A DNA stretch of 41,155 nucleotides from Treponema sp. (GTDB lineage: Bacteria; Spirochaetota; Spirochaetia; Treponematales; Treponemataceae), in NCBI GenBank assembly GCA_024402655.1, contig JAKSTH010000008.1, positions 1 to 41,155 of the forward strand. The letters run 5' to 3'. The position numbers and the translations under genes are program-made. This document shows, in pieces, positions 8,984 to 16,751 of this stretch. Position 1 is the first letter of the stretch. Every line of letters starts with the position of its first letter. Below the pieces are notes generated by a model. It was not told where the DNA came from. It did no database searches and saw nothing but the letters and a program-made list of their open reading frames with translations.

Positions 8984-10116
8984 TTAAAGTGCTTGTTTAA
9001 TTCTTCATCATTTTTTGAAGAAAGTGGAACGTATTTTCCGCTTAAAGCAAGCATTGCAAACATATAAAGACAATTATCATAATAGCGGCGTTCACCAGTA
9101 CGCATTGGAGTTTCCCAGAAGCGTTTAATAATTTTCTGGCATGCAGGTTTTGCTGCTGGTGAACATGCTAAAGTAGTCTGAGCTAAAGTTGCAAGTAAAG
9201 CAATTGGATGAAGTGCTTTTTCAGGATTTCCCTTTTCATCTTTTACAATAGTTCCATCAATTGAATATCTCATAAATTCTTCTGTTGGAATATCAGCAAA
9301 GAAATTTACAAGATTATCTGCAATTTTAGAAAATTCTTTATTTTCACCATTCCATAAAACATCAAGTCCAATGTTTGCGCCAGTTCTGTAAGCATCGCTG
9401 TAAAAATCACCATGATTTTCTGGAGGTCCATAAGGATTTGGTGTTCCGTCAAAATTACCATATTCAGGATTCATACCTGTCTTTGGATGACAAGCAATTG
9501 CAAGATATTTACGGCTTGCTTCAGCTGCTTTTTTCCAGAATTTTCTGTCAGAAGGATTTGCAAATTTTGCAAACATTTCATAAAAATGCATAAGATGATA
9601 AGACGGATCACTAAAACCGCAGCCTGGAACAAAACGAATAAGTGCTGTGTCTTTTGTCCACATGTTAATTTCATGATGCAAAACTGTATTTAAAATTTTA
9701 AGAGCCCATTTTTTATATTCTGGGTCCCCCCATTTTTCTGCTGCAAGTAAAAGTGCCATAGCATAAAATTCTTCACCATCTGGTGCTGGTCCCCATGCAT
9801 TTTTCTTTCCATCAGGTGCTACAGACCATGCAAAATATCCTTTTAAAGGGCCTTCATCCATATACATAAAATCAAGAGAAAACTTCCACAGACGGTCAAA
9901 AAGATCTTTTCTGTCCATTAAAACACACATCATCATTCCATAAGACATTCCTTCTGTGCGGGCGTCGCAGTTACCTGTGTCCATTAAATAACCGGTGTCA
10001 CCAATTCCTTCAAAGTACACACGATTCATGCCTTCATACATATTATAAAAGCAGTCATTTACTTTGTTTTCAATCTCTTCTTCCGAATAACCATATTCTA
10101 AAAATGTGTTTTTCAT
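8980..10116 (-). CDS. GH8 reducing-end xylose-releasing exo-oligoxylanase (Rex-like)
   Basis: The 378-residue protein matches the length and motifs of GH8 Rex enzymes (EC 3.2.1.156), which trim single xylose units from the reducing end of xylo-oligosaccharides. TEGMSYGMM carries the likely acid E55. GYFAWSV, then APDGEEFYAMAL, lines the cleft, and FYSDAYRTGANI places the likely base at D241. No signal peptide is present, which fits cytoplasmic oligosaccharide use. A good ribosome-binding site (CAGGAGC) precedes the ATG. It begins 15 bp after the mfd stop on the same strand with no terminator visible between them, so readthrough from mfd is plausible. Another GH8 specificity (endo-xylanase) is less likely given the length and missing export signal. 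Confidence 0.9.
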   Translation of the reverse strand: MKNTFLEYGYSEEEIENKVNDCFYNMYEGMNRVYFEGIGDTGYLMDTGNCDARTEGMSYGMMMCVLMDRKDLFDRLWKFSLDFMYMDEGPLKGYFAWSVAPDGKKNAWGPAPDGEEFYAMALLLAAEKWGDPEYKKWALKILNTVLHHEINMWTKDTALIRFVPGCGFSDPSYHLMHFYEMFAKFANPSDRKFWKKAAEASRKYLAIACHPKTGMNPEYGNFDGTPNPYGPPENHGDFYSDAYRTGANIGLDVLWNGENKEFSKIADNLVNFFADIPTEEFMRYSIDGTIVKDEKGNPEKALHPIALLATLAQTTLACSPAAKPACQKIIKRFWETPMRTGERRYYDNCLYMFAMLALSGKYVPLSSKNDEELNKHFN

Positions 10117-10131
10117 AAAAGCTCCTGTTTT

Positions 10132-13100
10132 TTATGATACTAATTTTGAAAGTTTTTCTCTAATAAATTCCGATTTTTCTTTTAAGCCGATTTTTCCAAG
10201 TTTAATATAAATGCAGTTTGGTTCAGCAGAATTTAATCTGATTGTACCAGGATTTTCTTGAATTAACTTCATAAATCTGTCTACAGAGATCTTCGAAACC
10301 TTTGAGAATTCTATTCTAACTTCACCCTGTTTTTCTTTCAATCGTGAAATTTCCAGTTTTTTAGATATAATCCTGATTTCTGCCAAAGCAAGAAGACTAG
10401 ACACTTCATCTGGAATAGGTCCAAAACGATCATTTAATTCATTTAAAATGCCGTCAAATTCTTCATCAGTTGTAATAGAAGCAATCTTTTTGTAAATTTC
10501 CATTTTTATTTGTGGAACAGTCACATAACTGTCTGGAATGAATCCAGTATATTCCATTTCCATAAGAACTTCTGTCTGTGGCTTATAATCTTTTTCTGCC
10601 ATAAGTCTGTTTACTGCTTCATTAAGAAGTTTTACATATAAGTCAAAACCAACTGCATAAACGTCACCAGACTGATCTTTTCCTAAAAGATTTCCAGCTC
10701 CACGAATTTCCATATCTTTCATGGCAATTTTAAAACCACTTCCCAATTCTGTAAAATCGCTGATAACCTGTAAACGCTTCATTGCAACTTCAGACAACGC
10801 TTTGTTTTCAGGATAAAGAAGATATGCATATGCTTTTTTACCACTTCTACCAACGCGGCCCCTAAGCTGATAAAGCTGGGAAACACCATACATGTCTGCC
10901 CGGTCTATAATGATTGTATTTACATTTGGAATATCAATTCCGTTTTCAATAATTGTGGTTGCAATTAAAACATTAAAAGCGCCCATTTTAAAGCGATGGA
11001 AAATATCATCAAGTTCGGAACTGGTCATTTGTCCATGAGCAATATCAACAATACATTCTGGAACTATTTTTTCCAAACGAGTTCTAATTTCCATTAAAGA
11101 TTCAACTCTATTGTGAAGATAGAATACCTGCCCACCTCTGTCCATTTCATTACGGATAGCTTTTGCAATTCTGTCTTCTGTATATGCATCTATAACAGTT
11201 TCAATTGGCTGACGATTTTGTGGCGGAGTTGTTAAAAGACTCATATCACGAATCTTTAAAATACTCATATGTAAAGTTCTAGGAATTGGTGTTGCAGACA
11301 TAGTAAGACAGTCAATATTATTCTTCATTTCTTTAAGTCTTTCTTTATCTTTAACTCCAAAACGCTGCTCTTCATCAATGATCATTAAACCAAGATTTTT
11401 AAAAATTACATCTTTTTGAATAATTCTATGAGTACCTATAAGGATGTCTACTTCACCTTTTGCTACTTTTGCAAGTATTTTTTTCTGTTCACCAGAAGGA
11501 ACAAAACGGGAAAGTCTTGCAATTTTTACAGGGAAGTTTTTAAAACGTTCCATACAATTGTCATAATGTTGTTCAGCAAGGATTGTGGTTGGAGCAAGAA
11601 AAGCAACCTGTTTTCCTCCCATAACAGCTTTAAAAGCCGCTCTCATTGCAATTTCAGTTTTTCCGTAACCTACATCACCACAAACAAGTCGGTCCATTGG
11701 AACAGGTTTTTCCATATCAGCTTTTATTTCTTCTGTAACAGTAATCTGGTCAGGAGTATCTTCATAGGGAAATGCTGCTTCAAAAGCGCTTTGCCATTCA
11801 GTTTCTTTAGGGAATGCATAACCGACAGAAGCTTTTCGTCTTGAATACAAAGCAATAAGTTTTTGAGCAATATCTTCAACAGCTTTTCTAGCTTTTTCTT
11901 TTCTGTTTTCCCAGGATTTACTTCCAATTCTGTCTATTTTTGGAGTATCACCTTCGTTACCAATATAACGCTGAATTAAGTTTACCTGTTCAATTGGAAC
12001 AAATGCATATTCTTTATCAGCATATTCCAGCTTAATGTAATCTCTTTCATTACCAAGAGACTTAATTCGTTCAATTCCATGAAAAAGTCCAATTCCCCAG
12101 TTTACATGAACAATATAATCTCCAGGATTCAATTCTACAAATGTGTCTATTACTTTACTTTTAGCTTTATTTACAGTTTTAGAAACATATTTACGGCGTC
12201 CAAAGATTTCGTTTTCCTGAATTACAAGCAGTTTTATTTCTGGAATACCAAAGCCTTGTGAAAGAACCTGGGGAATCAATTGTACTGGAATAACTGAATT
12301 ATCTTCTGGTTCTGTATAATCTTTAAATATCTGATTAATTCGTAAAGATTGATTTTCATTATCAGTAAAAATTATAACATTCCAGTTGTCTTTCTGCAGA
12401 TTTTCAAGTTCCTGCTTCATAAAATTGATGTTACCAAAGAAACTACGGGAAACTTCTGTATCAATTTTTAAGCTGTCTGGCTGATTTATTGTTCTAAAAA
12501 GAATAGCTTTATTTATTTGTTCCAGATTCTTTTCTAAAGGTGTTAAAATCATGTCTGGAGGTAAAACAGGTAAAGTTTCTCTATTCTTTCTGTACATACC
12601 GTTATATTCACGTTTAATGGTAAGTTCACCATTTAAAAGACGGTCATAATCATAAAAGAAAACAAAAGTTTCAGGCTTTAAATAATCAATAATAGAATAA
12701 GTTCTTTCCCAAACTAACTGATAAAAAAATTCTTCACCTTCAGATTGTTTTTTTTCTTCCAATTCTAATAAAAGATTTTCCAGATATTCCAATGCTTCGT
12801 CTGTAAAAGGTAAATGAATATGTTCACCTGCACTTTCATTTGTCATTGTTATATCTGTGTTTGCAACAGAAGAATCCTGATAATCTTTAAGTTTTTGTCT
12901 TACTGTGTCAACAAAGTCTTTTGTCCATATCAATTCCTTCATAGGATAAATTGTAATGGAGTCTTTGCTGTAAAGTGTTGTCTGAGAGTCAGTTTCGAAA
13001 ACTTTTATATTTGTAATTTCATCAAAATCGAAAATAATTCTTGTAGGATTTTCGTCTAGTGGAAGGAAAATATCTAAAACTTCACCTCGCAGACTAAACT

Positions 13101-13728
13101 CACCTCTTACTGTAACTTTTGAAACTCTTAAATAACCAAGGTTTGTAAGATTTTCTGCAATGCTTGTTGTATTAATCGAATCTTTCTTTTTTAAACTGAT
13201 AGTAAATTTTGAAAGATAATCAGGAGGTGGCAAAGGTGACATAAAAGTCTTTTGATTAATAATAAAAATTCTATGCTTTTTATTTATTGTATTTTGAAAA
13301 GTACTTTCCGAAAGTTTTGCCAGAACACCAGCTCTTTGTCCAAATACAACAGAACCAACTGCAGCCGGTCTATATGGAATAAGTCCCCATGAAGGAAAAA
13401 CAATAACTTCTGTATTTTCATCTAATACAGTTTTCAAATCGTTATAGATATTTGTAGCTTCATTATCTCCTGGTACTACAATAATTAAATCTGAATCAAT
13501 CTGCTCAAAATCCGGACCACTTTTACTTGTATTTTGATACTGAATATGCTGTAAAGTTTTAAAATATGCGGCAGTATTAAATTCATTTATAAAAAAAGGA
13601 AACAGTCCCTGATAAACACCTTCTACATTAACTGGTGTTCCGGCCTTTATATTTACACAATCCTTTATAAGGTCTTTCATTTGTGACCAATTGTGAATTA
13701 AATTGTTAATAGAAGATAATGATTTCAT
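10132..13728 (-). CDS. mfd: Transcription-repair coupling factor Mfd
   Basis: Mfd removes RNA polymerase stalled at DNA lesions and recruits UvrA. This 1198-residue protein has the full layout: N-terminal UvrB-like domains (about 1-370), the CarD-like RNA-polymerase-interacting domain (about 530-600, PGDYIVHVNWGIGLFHG), the RecG-like translocase with Walker A GDVGYGKTE (about 684-692) and the DEEQRFG box (about 785), motif VI region QLRGRVGRSG, and the C-terminal TRCF domain. The length is normal. ATG at 13728 is chosen over the TTG directly before it. No ribosome-binding site is visible, and AT-rich -10-like boxes lie within 25 bp, so the leader is very short. GH8 follows directly. Confidence 0.98.
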   Translation of the reverse strand: MKSLSSINNLIHNWSQMKDLIKDCVNIKAGTPVNVEGVYQGLFPFFINEFNTAAYFKTLQHIQYQNTSKSGPDFEQIDSDLIIVVPGDNEATNIYNDLKTVLDENTEVIVFPSWGLIPYRPAAVGSVVFGQRAGVLAKLSESTFQNTINKKHRIFIINQKTFMSPLPPPDYLSKFTISLKKKDSINTTSIAENLTNLGYLRVSKVTVRGEFSLRGEVLDIFLPLDENPTRIIFDFDEITNIKVFETDSQTTLYSKDSITIYPMKELIWTKDFVDTVRQKLKDYQDSSVANTDITMTNESAGEHIHLPFTDEALEYLENLLLELEEKKQSEGEEFFYQLVWERTYSIIDYLKPETFVFFYDYDRLLNGELTIKREYNGMYRKNRETLPVLPPDMILTPLEKNLEQINKAILFRTINQPDSLKIDTEVSRSFFGNINFMKQELENLQKDNWNVIIFTDNENQSLRINQIFKDYTEPEDNSVIPVQLIPQVLSQGFGIPEIKLLVIQENEIFGRRKYVSKTVNKAKSKVIDTFVELNPGDYIVHVNWGIGLFHGIERIKSLGNERDYIKLEYADKEYAFVPIEQVNLIQRYIGNEGDTPKIDRIGSKSWENRKEKARKAVEDIAQKLIALYSRRKASVGYAFPKETEWQSAFEAAFPYEDTPDQITVTEEIKADMEKPVPMDRLVCGDVGYGKTEIAMRAAFKAVMGGKQVAFLAPTTILAEQHYDNCMERFKNFPVKIARLSRFVPSGEQKKILAKVAKGEVDILIGTHRIIQKDVIFKNLGLMIIDEEQRFGVKDKERLKEMKNNIDCLTMSATPIPRTLHMSILKIRDMSLLTTPPQNRQPIETVIDAYTEDRIAKAIRNEMDRGGQVFYLHNRVESLMEIRTRLEKIVPECIVDIAHGQMTSSELDDIFHRFKMGAFNVLIATTIIENGIDIPNVNTIIIDRADMYGVSQLYQLRGRVGRSGKKAYAYLLYPENKALSEVAMKRLQVISDFTELGSGFKIAMKDMEIRGAGNLLGKDQSGDVYAVGFDLYVKLLNEAVNRLMAEKDYKPQTEVLMEMEYTGFIPDSYVTVPQIKMEIYKKIASITTDEEFDGILNELNDRFGPIPDEVSSLLALAEIRIISKKLEISRLKEKQGEVRIEFSKVSKISVDRFMKLIQENPGTIRLNSAEPNCIYIKLGKIGLKEKSEFIREKLSKLVS

Positions 13729-13731
13729 CAA

Positions 13732-13784
13732 AATGTACCGATAATATAGTATAAATGGAAATAGATTTATTTAAGGAGATTAAT
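13732..13784. promoter_or_regulatory. Divergent promoter region between mfd and the exported-protein gene
   Basis: This 53-bp gap must serve both directions unless promoters lie inside the genes. It holds TATATT (13748-13743) and TATACT (13753-13748) on the minus strand for mfd, and TATAGT (13745-13750) or TATAAA (13750-13755) on the plus strand. No good -35 boxes are seen. AAGGAG at 13773-13778 is the ribosome-binding site for the TTG at 13785. Confidence 0.35.
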
Positions 13785-14756
13785 TTGAAATTCCGTAAAT
13801 TAGCATTTATTATAGCAATCTTTTCAATTTTTGCACAGATTAATATTTTTGCTCAAAGCAACAATTTTGAAGATGCATCAGTTTCTATCAGATATTATAA
13901 CAGAACAATTTATTATCCTGGTGATGCTGAAGAAAATCCAGTTTACATTCATGTAACTATTAAAAATAATGGTGCAGATACTTTAAGATTCAAACTGGCA
14001 GATGACAGAGCCTTCAGTCTTGATTTTAATGCATATACTGTAAAAAATCAGAAACTTAATCAGACTGATTCAATCATTGAAAAACGAACTACAAATCAGA
14101 CTGTATATTTTAGAGAAATCTCCCTTGAATATGGTGAAGAATATTCATTTATTGAAAATCTTAAAGACTATTTGATTATTGAAGATCCATCTGTTTATTA
14201 TCTTGAATTATCTTTTTATCCAGAATTATATAAAACAAAAAAAGTAAATCTTAAATCAAACAGATTAACTCTTGAAGTTAGACCTTCTCCTTCTTCAAGC
14301 AGCAGTTCATATCTTCCAGTTAGAGAAAACTCAGCTGAAATTCTTAAGCAGGAATTCCTTTCTCCAGATAAAGTTGTTGAACAGACAATTACAGCAAGAC
14401 AGAAATCTTTATGGGATCAGTACTTCCTTTATCTTGATGTTGAATCTTTATTAAAAAGAAATAAAACTTTAAGAAATAAATACAATACAGTTTCTGCAGA
14501 TGAACGAGAAAGAATGATTGATGCATATAAAGCCGATTTAATGCAGTCTCGTATTGAAAACGATATTATTTCCATTCCAGAAAAATTCCAGATTGTAAAA
14601 ACAACTTACTCACCTACTGAAGGAAGTGTTGAAGTTCTTGAATGGTTTAAATATCCAAACTTCAGCGAAAAGAAATCTTATACATATAAATTAAGACAAC
14701 GCGAAGGCATTTGGATTATTTATGATTACGTTGTTGTTAATTTAGGAACAGAATAA
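13785..14756 (+). CDS. Exported protein of unknown function
   Basis: I place the start at the TTG at 13785, not the in-frame ATG at 13755. AAGGAG lies 6 nt before the TTG, and this start gives a clean signal peptide (MKFRKLAFIIAIFSIFAQINIFA, then QSNN), while the ATG start adds ten charged residues ahead of it and has no ribosome-binding site. The mature protein (about 300 residues) begins with a beta-rich region like a transglutaminase-associated or intracellular-proteinase-inhibitor fold (VTIKNNGADTLRF). A serine-rich linker (near 180) and a charged helical C-terminal part with aromatic strands follow. No lipobox or catalytic motif is recognised. It is probably periplasmic. The next gene overlaps by 1 bp. 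Confidence 0.8.
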   Translation: MKFRKLAFIIAIFSIFAQINIFAQSNNFEDASVSIRYYNRTIYYPGDAEENPVYIHVTIKNNGADTLRFKLADDRAFSLDFNAYTVKNQKLNQTDSIIEKRTTNQTVYFREISLEYGEEYSFIENLKDYLIIEDPSVYYLELSFYPELYKTKKVNLKSNRLTLEVRPSPSSSSSSYLPVRENSAEILKQEFLSPDKVVEQTITARQKSLWDQYFLYLDVESLLKRNKTLRNKYNTVSADERERMIDAYKADLMQSRIENDIISIPEKFQIVKTTYSPTEGSVEVLEWFKYPNFSEKKSYTYKLRQREGIWIIYDYVVVNLGTE

Positions 14757-15484
14757 TGAAAGCATTAATTATTTCAGAAGATAAAACTTTTATTGACACA
14801 TTTGATAGTTATTTCTCACAAAAAGGTTTTGATACAATCATTTATAAATGGTTATTAAAAGCTTTAGACAATATCGAAGAAATAAGACCAGATTGTGTAA
14901 TTTTAAGTTCTTCTGAATATCCACGCCACTGGAAAACTCTTGTACAGTTTGTAAAAAGTGGTATTGGTGGCGATAAAATTGCCTGTTTTCTTTACGAACC
15001 AAATCCTCTTTCAGCAAAAGATGACAGTAAAGCTCAGGCTTTGGGAATTTCAGGTTATATCAAAAGTTTCGCTCCAGAAGATTTAAGTGTTTTAGATAAA
15101 TATTTAGAAGAAAATTTTGAATCTAAACAAATTAAAAATGAAATCAATACTTCCGAAAATATTGTAAAAGAAGATTCTGAATTAAATACAATTACAGTTG
15201 ATAATATCATTTCTGAAAATTCAGAATTAGTAAGTGGTTCAGGTAATTTTATTTTTACTCATCCACTAACTGGTGAATTTGTAACTGGTAATTATTTTGA
15301 TAAACAAAGTAATAAAATTACTGCAGTTATAGATAATTTCGATTCTTTATCATTTACTCCATCAATGAAAATTGAAACATTCAGTACTTTAAGCGATGAA
15401 TTGTGTAATACTGTAAGTGCAGAAGTAAAAGAAATTATAAATCTTAATAACAAAAATTTTGTAATTTTTGAGCTGGAAAAATAG
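14756..15484 (+). CDS. Pseudo-receiver protein with C-terminal beta domain
   Basis: The first 115 or so residues read as a CheY-like receiver: strand MKALIISED with the acidic pair E8-D9, strand PDCVILSSS, strand KIACFLYEP and GYIKS with the conserved K103. The phospho-acceptor Asp is replaced by S51, so phosphorylation in the usual way is unlikely. A variable acidic linker (about 120-155) leads to a beta-rich C-terminal domain (about 160-242) that could be a degenerate PilZ-like barrel but lacks the RxxxR motif. It is cytoplasmic. It overlaps the exported-protein gene by 1 bp (TAATG) and is followed by the zinc-ribbon gene, so the three form one unit. The partner or signal is unknown. Confidence 0.75.
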   Translation: MKALIISEDKTFIDTFDSYFSQKGFDTIIYKWLLKALDNIEEIRPDCVILSSSEYPRHWKTLVQFVKSGIGGDKIACFLYEPNPLSAKDDSKAQALGISGYIKSFAPEDLSVLDKYLEENFESKQIKNEINTSENIVKEDSELNTITVDNIISENSELVSGSGNFIFTHPLTGEFVTGNYFDKQSNKITAVIDNFDSLSFTPSMKIETFSTLSDELCNTVSAEVKEIINLNNKNFVIFELEK

Positions 15485-15485
15485 T

Positions 15486-15878
15486 ATGAAGAAAAATTCT
15501 GAACAGGCAAAGTTTTTTTGTGAAAGCTGCGGAAAAGAAGTAAAACAAAACGCAAAAGTATGTACTTATTGTGGAAAATTCTTTTCCAGTGTACGCTGTC
15601 CTAAATGTGGAAAAACTGGAACAACATCAGAATTTGAAAATGGCTGCCCTGATTGTGGATATGCCGTAAATAAAAATTTTAAAAACATTAATTCAAGTTC
15701 AAAAGGCCATATAAACAGTAAATCTGGTCAGTCTGGATTTTTTAATTCCATTATGAGATCAGCTGAAAAACGTTCTGCAAAACAGCAGAATTCAGATTCC
15801 CTTCCATTATGGATGTATCTGGTTTGCATTGTCACTCTTATAGTAATTATTATTTTGTTCTATGGATGTTTAAAATAG
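15486..15878 (+). CDS. Double zinc-ribbon, tail-anchored membrane protein
   Basis: The 130-residue protein begins at the ATG one base after the previous stop; a TTG at 15468 overlapping the upstream gene is less likely. Eight cysteines form two zinc ribbons: C12/C15 with C26/C29, and C38/C41 with C54/C57. A polar serine-rich linker (about 62-105) leads to one C-terminal membrane helix (about 107-128, LVCIVTLIVIIILFYG). The cytoplasmic ribbons would therefore be tethered to the inner membrane by the tail. Such zinc-ribbon proteins are usually scaffolds or binders; the function here is unknown. It shares an operon with the pseudo-receiver. Confidence 0.85.
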   Translation: MKKNSEQAKFFCESCGKEVKQNAKVCTYCGKFFSSVRCPKCGKTGTTSEFENGCPDCGYAVNKNFKNINSSSKGHINSKSGQSGFFNSIMRSAEKRSAKQQNSDSLPLWMYLVCIVTLIVIIILFYGCLK

Positions 15879-15888
15879 AACTTCTTAA

Positions 15889-15917
15889 TTGACTAATAAA
15901 CTCTAATTTAGTAATAT
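15889..15917 (+). promoter_or_regulatory. Strong sigma70 promoter for tRNA-Leu
   Basis: TTGACT (15889-15894) and TAATAT (15912-15917) are separated by exactly 17 bp, and each matches the consensus at five of six positions. Initiation near 15924 would leave only about 8 nt of 5' leader before the tRNA at 15932. This is the best promoter in the window along with the HD-GYP one, as expected for a stable RNA. Confidence 0.75.
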
Positions 15918-15931
15918 TAAATAACTTTTTA

Positions 15932-16015
15932 GCCCGGATGGCGGAATTGGTAGACGCGCTTGGTTCAGGTCCAAGTGAATTAATTTTCATAGGAGTTCAA
16001 GTCTCCTTTCGGGTA
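15932..16015 (+). tRNA. tRNA-Leu (anticodon CAG)
   Basis: This 84-nt class II tRNA folds fully. It has an acceptor stem GCCCGGA/TTCGGGT, D stem GCG/CGC with the GG of the D loop, and anticodon stem CTTGG/CCAAG with loop TTCAGGT, so the CAG anticodon is at 15966-15968 and reads CUG. A long variable arm (TGAA/TTCA) and a T arm AGGAG-TTCAAGT-CTCCT follow. A73 is the discriminator, as expected for leucine tRNAs. The first pair is a G-U wobble. CCA is not encoded, so CCA-adding enzyme and RNase Z processing are needed. A T-rich stretch follows at once. Confidence 0.96.
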
Positions 16016-16018
16016 TTT

Positions 16019-16750
16019 TTATTTTCCTTCATTATCTAATCTAAAAGAAAACTTTTTTCCCTTATATTCAAAATCTAATCCAACTGCAAAAAATTGAATA
16101 TTTTCACATCCCTCCCTCTTGTTGTAAAGAGGATCGTTTTTTATAGGAAGCCCAATCCAGGCCAGATGATTTCTAACTTGATGTCTAAAGCCTTGTGATA
16201 TTTTACATTCAACTTCAACACTATTTTTTTCAATATTTTTTATAAAAACTTCTGTTGTATATTTTTTAGAAAGATTTGCTTTTTTTTCAGCATAAGTGCC
16301 AGAATTTCCAATAACAGGCCGAACTTCTTTTTTACCTTTTCCAAATGCTCTAAAATATGATTCCAAAATAAAGTTTTTATTTTTTCTAAAATTACAATTA
16401 TTTGGTTTAACTGGAAATCCTTCTGTTAAAGAATCTTCAATATCACAAATTGCATAATAAGTTTTTATAAATTTGTTATTTTCCTGTTCTAAAATTAAAG
16501 AATCATAAAAATCTTGATTTAATGCTATAAGTAAAAGTCCTTCTGTTACAGTGTCTATTCTGTGTAAAAGTCCATATTCAATTTCTTTTTTCCCTTTAAT
16601 ATTCAAAATTTCAGGATAAAGTTTTACTGCCTGACATAATGCAGTATCTTCTTCTAAAGAATTTAATGGAGCCGAAGGAAGATTTGCAGGTTTATTAATA
16701 ATGAGAAATGGTTCATCTTTTCCAGGATTATTGATAATTGAAATCTGCAT
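16019..16750 (-). CDS. RluA-family pseudouridine synthase (short form)
   Basis: The 243-residue cytoplasmic enzyme converts uridine to pseudouridine in RNA. The catalytic motif HRIDTVTEGLLL carries the essential Asp at D66. PFLIINKPANLPSAP is the first family motif and GFRHQVRNHLAWIGLPI is the RNA-binding motif near the C-terminus. There is no S4 domain, so it resembles the RluA/RluC-like short members; the target position is unknown. It is the last gene of the minus-strand operon, starting 1 bp after the RluD-like gene with AAGAG as ribosome-binding site. It ends only 3 bp from the tRNA-Leu gene on the other strand. Confidence 0.9.
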   Translation of the reverse strand: MQISIINNPGKDEPFLIINKPANLPSAPLNSLEEDTALCQAVKLYPEILNIKGKKEIEYGLLHRIDTVTEGLLLIALNQDFYDSLILEQENNKFIKTYYAICDIEDSLTEGFPVKPNNCNFRKNKNFILESYFRAFGKGKKEVRPVIGNSGTYAEKKANLSKKYTTEVFIKNIEKNSVEVECKISQGFRHQVRNHLAWIGLPIKNDPLYNKREGCENIQFFAVGLDFEYKGKKFSFRLDNEGK

Positions 16751-16751
16751 A

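Noticed and set aside
9375-9693. Overlapping open frames antisense to the GH8 gene
   Set aside because: They are shadows of a conserved GH8 coding sequence and encode cysteine- and phenylalanine-rich nonsense.
11416-11844. 142-codon open frame antisense to mfd
   Set aside because: It lies wholly inside the helicase domain of mfd, is rich in F, C, N and S as expected from reverse reading of AT-rich DNA, and has no ribosome-binding site or family features.
13755-13784. ATG at 13755 as start of the exported protein
   Set aside because: No ribosome-binding site, charged residues before the signal peptide and overlap with -10-like DNA; TTG at 13785 fits better.
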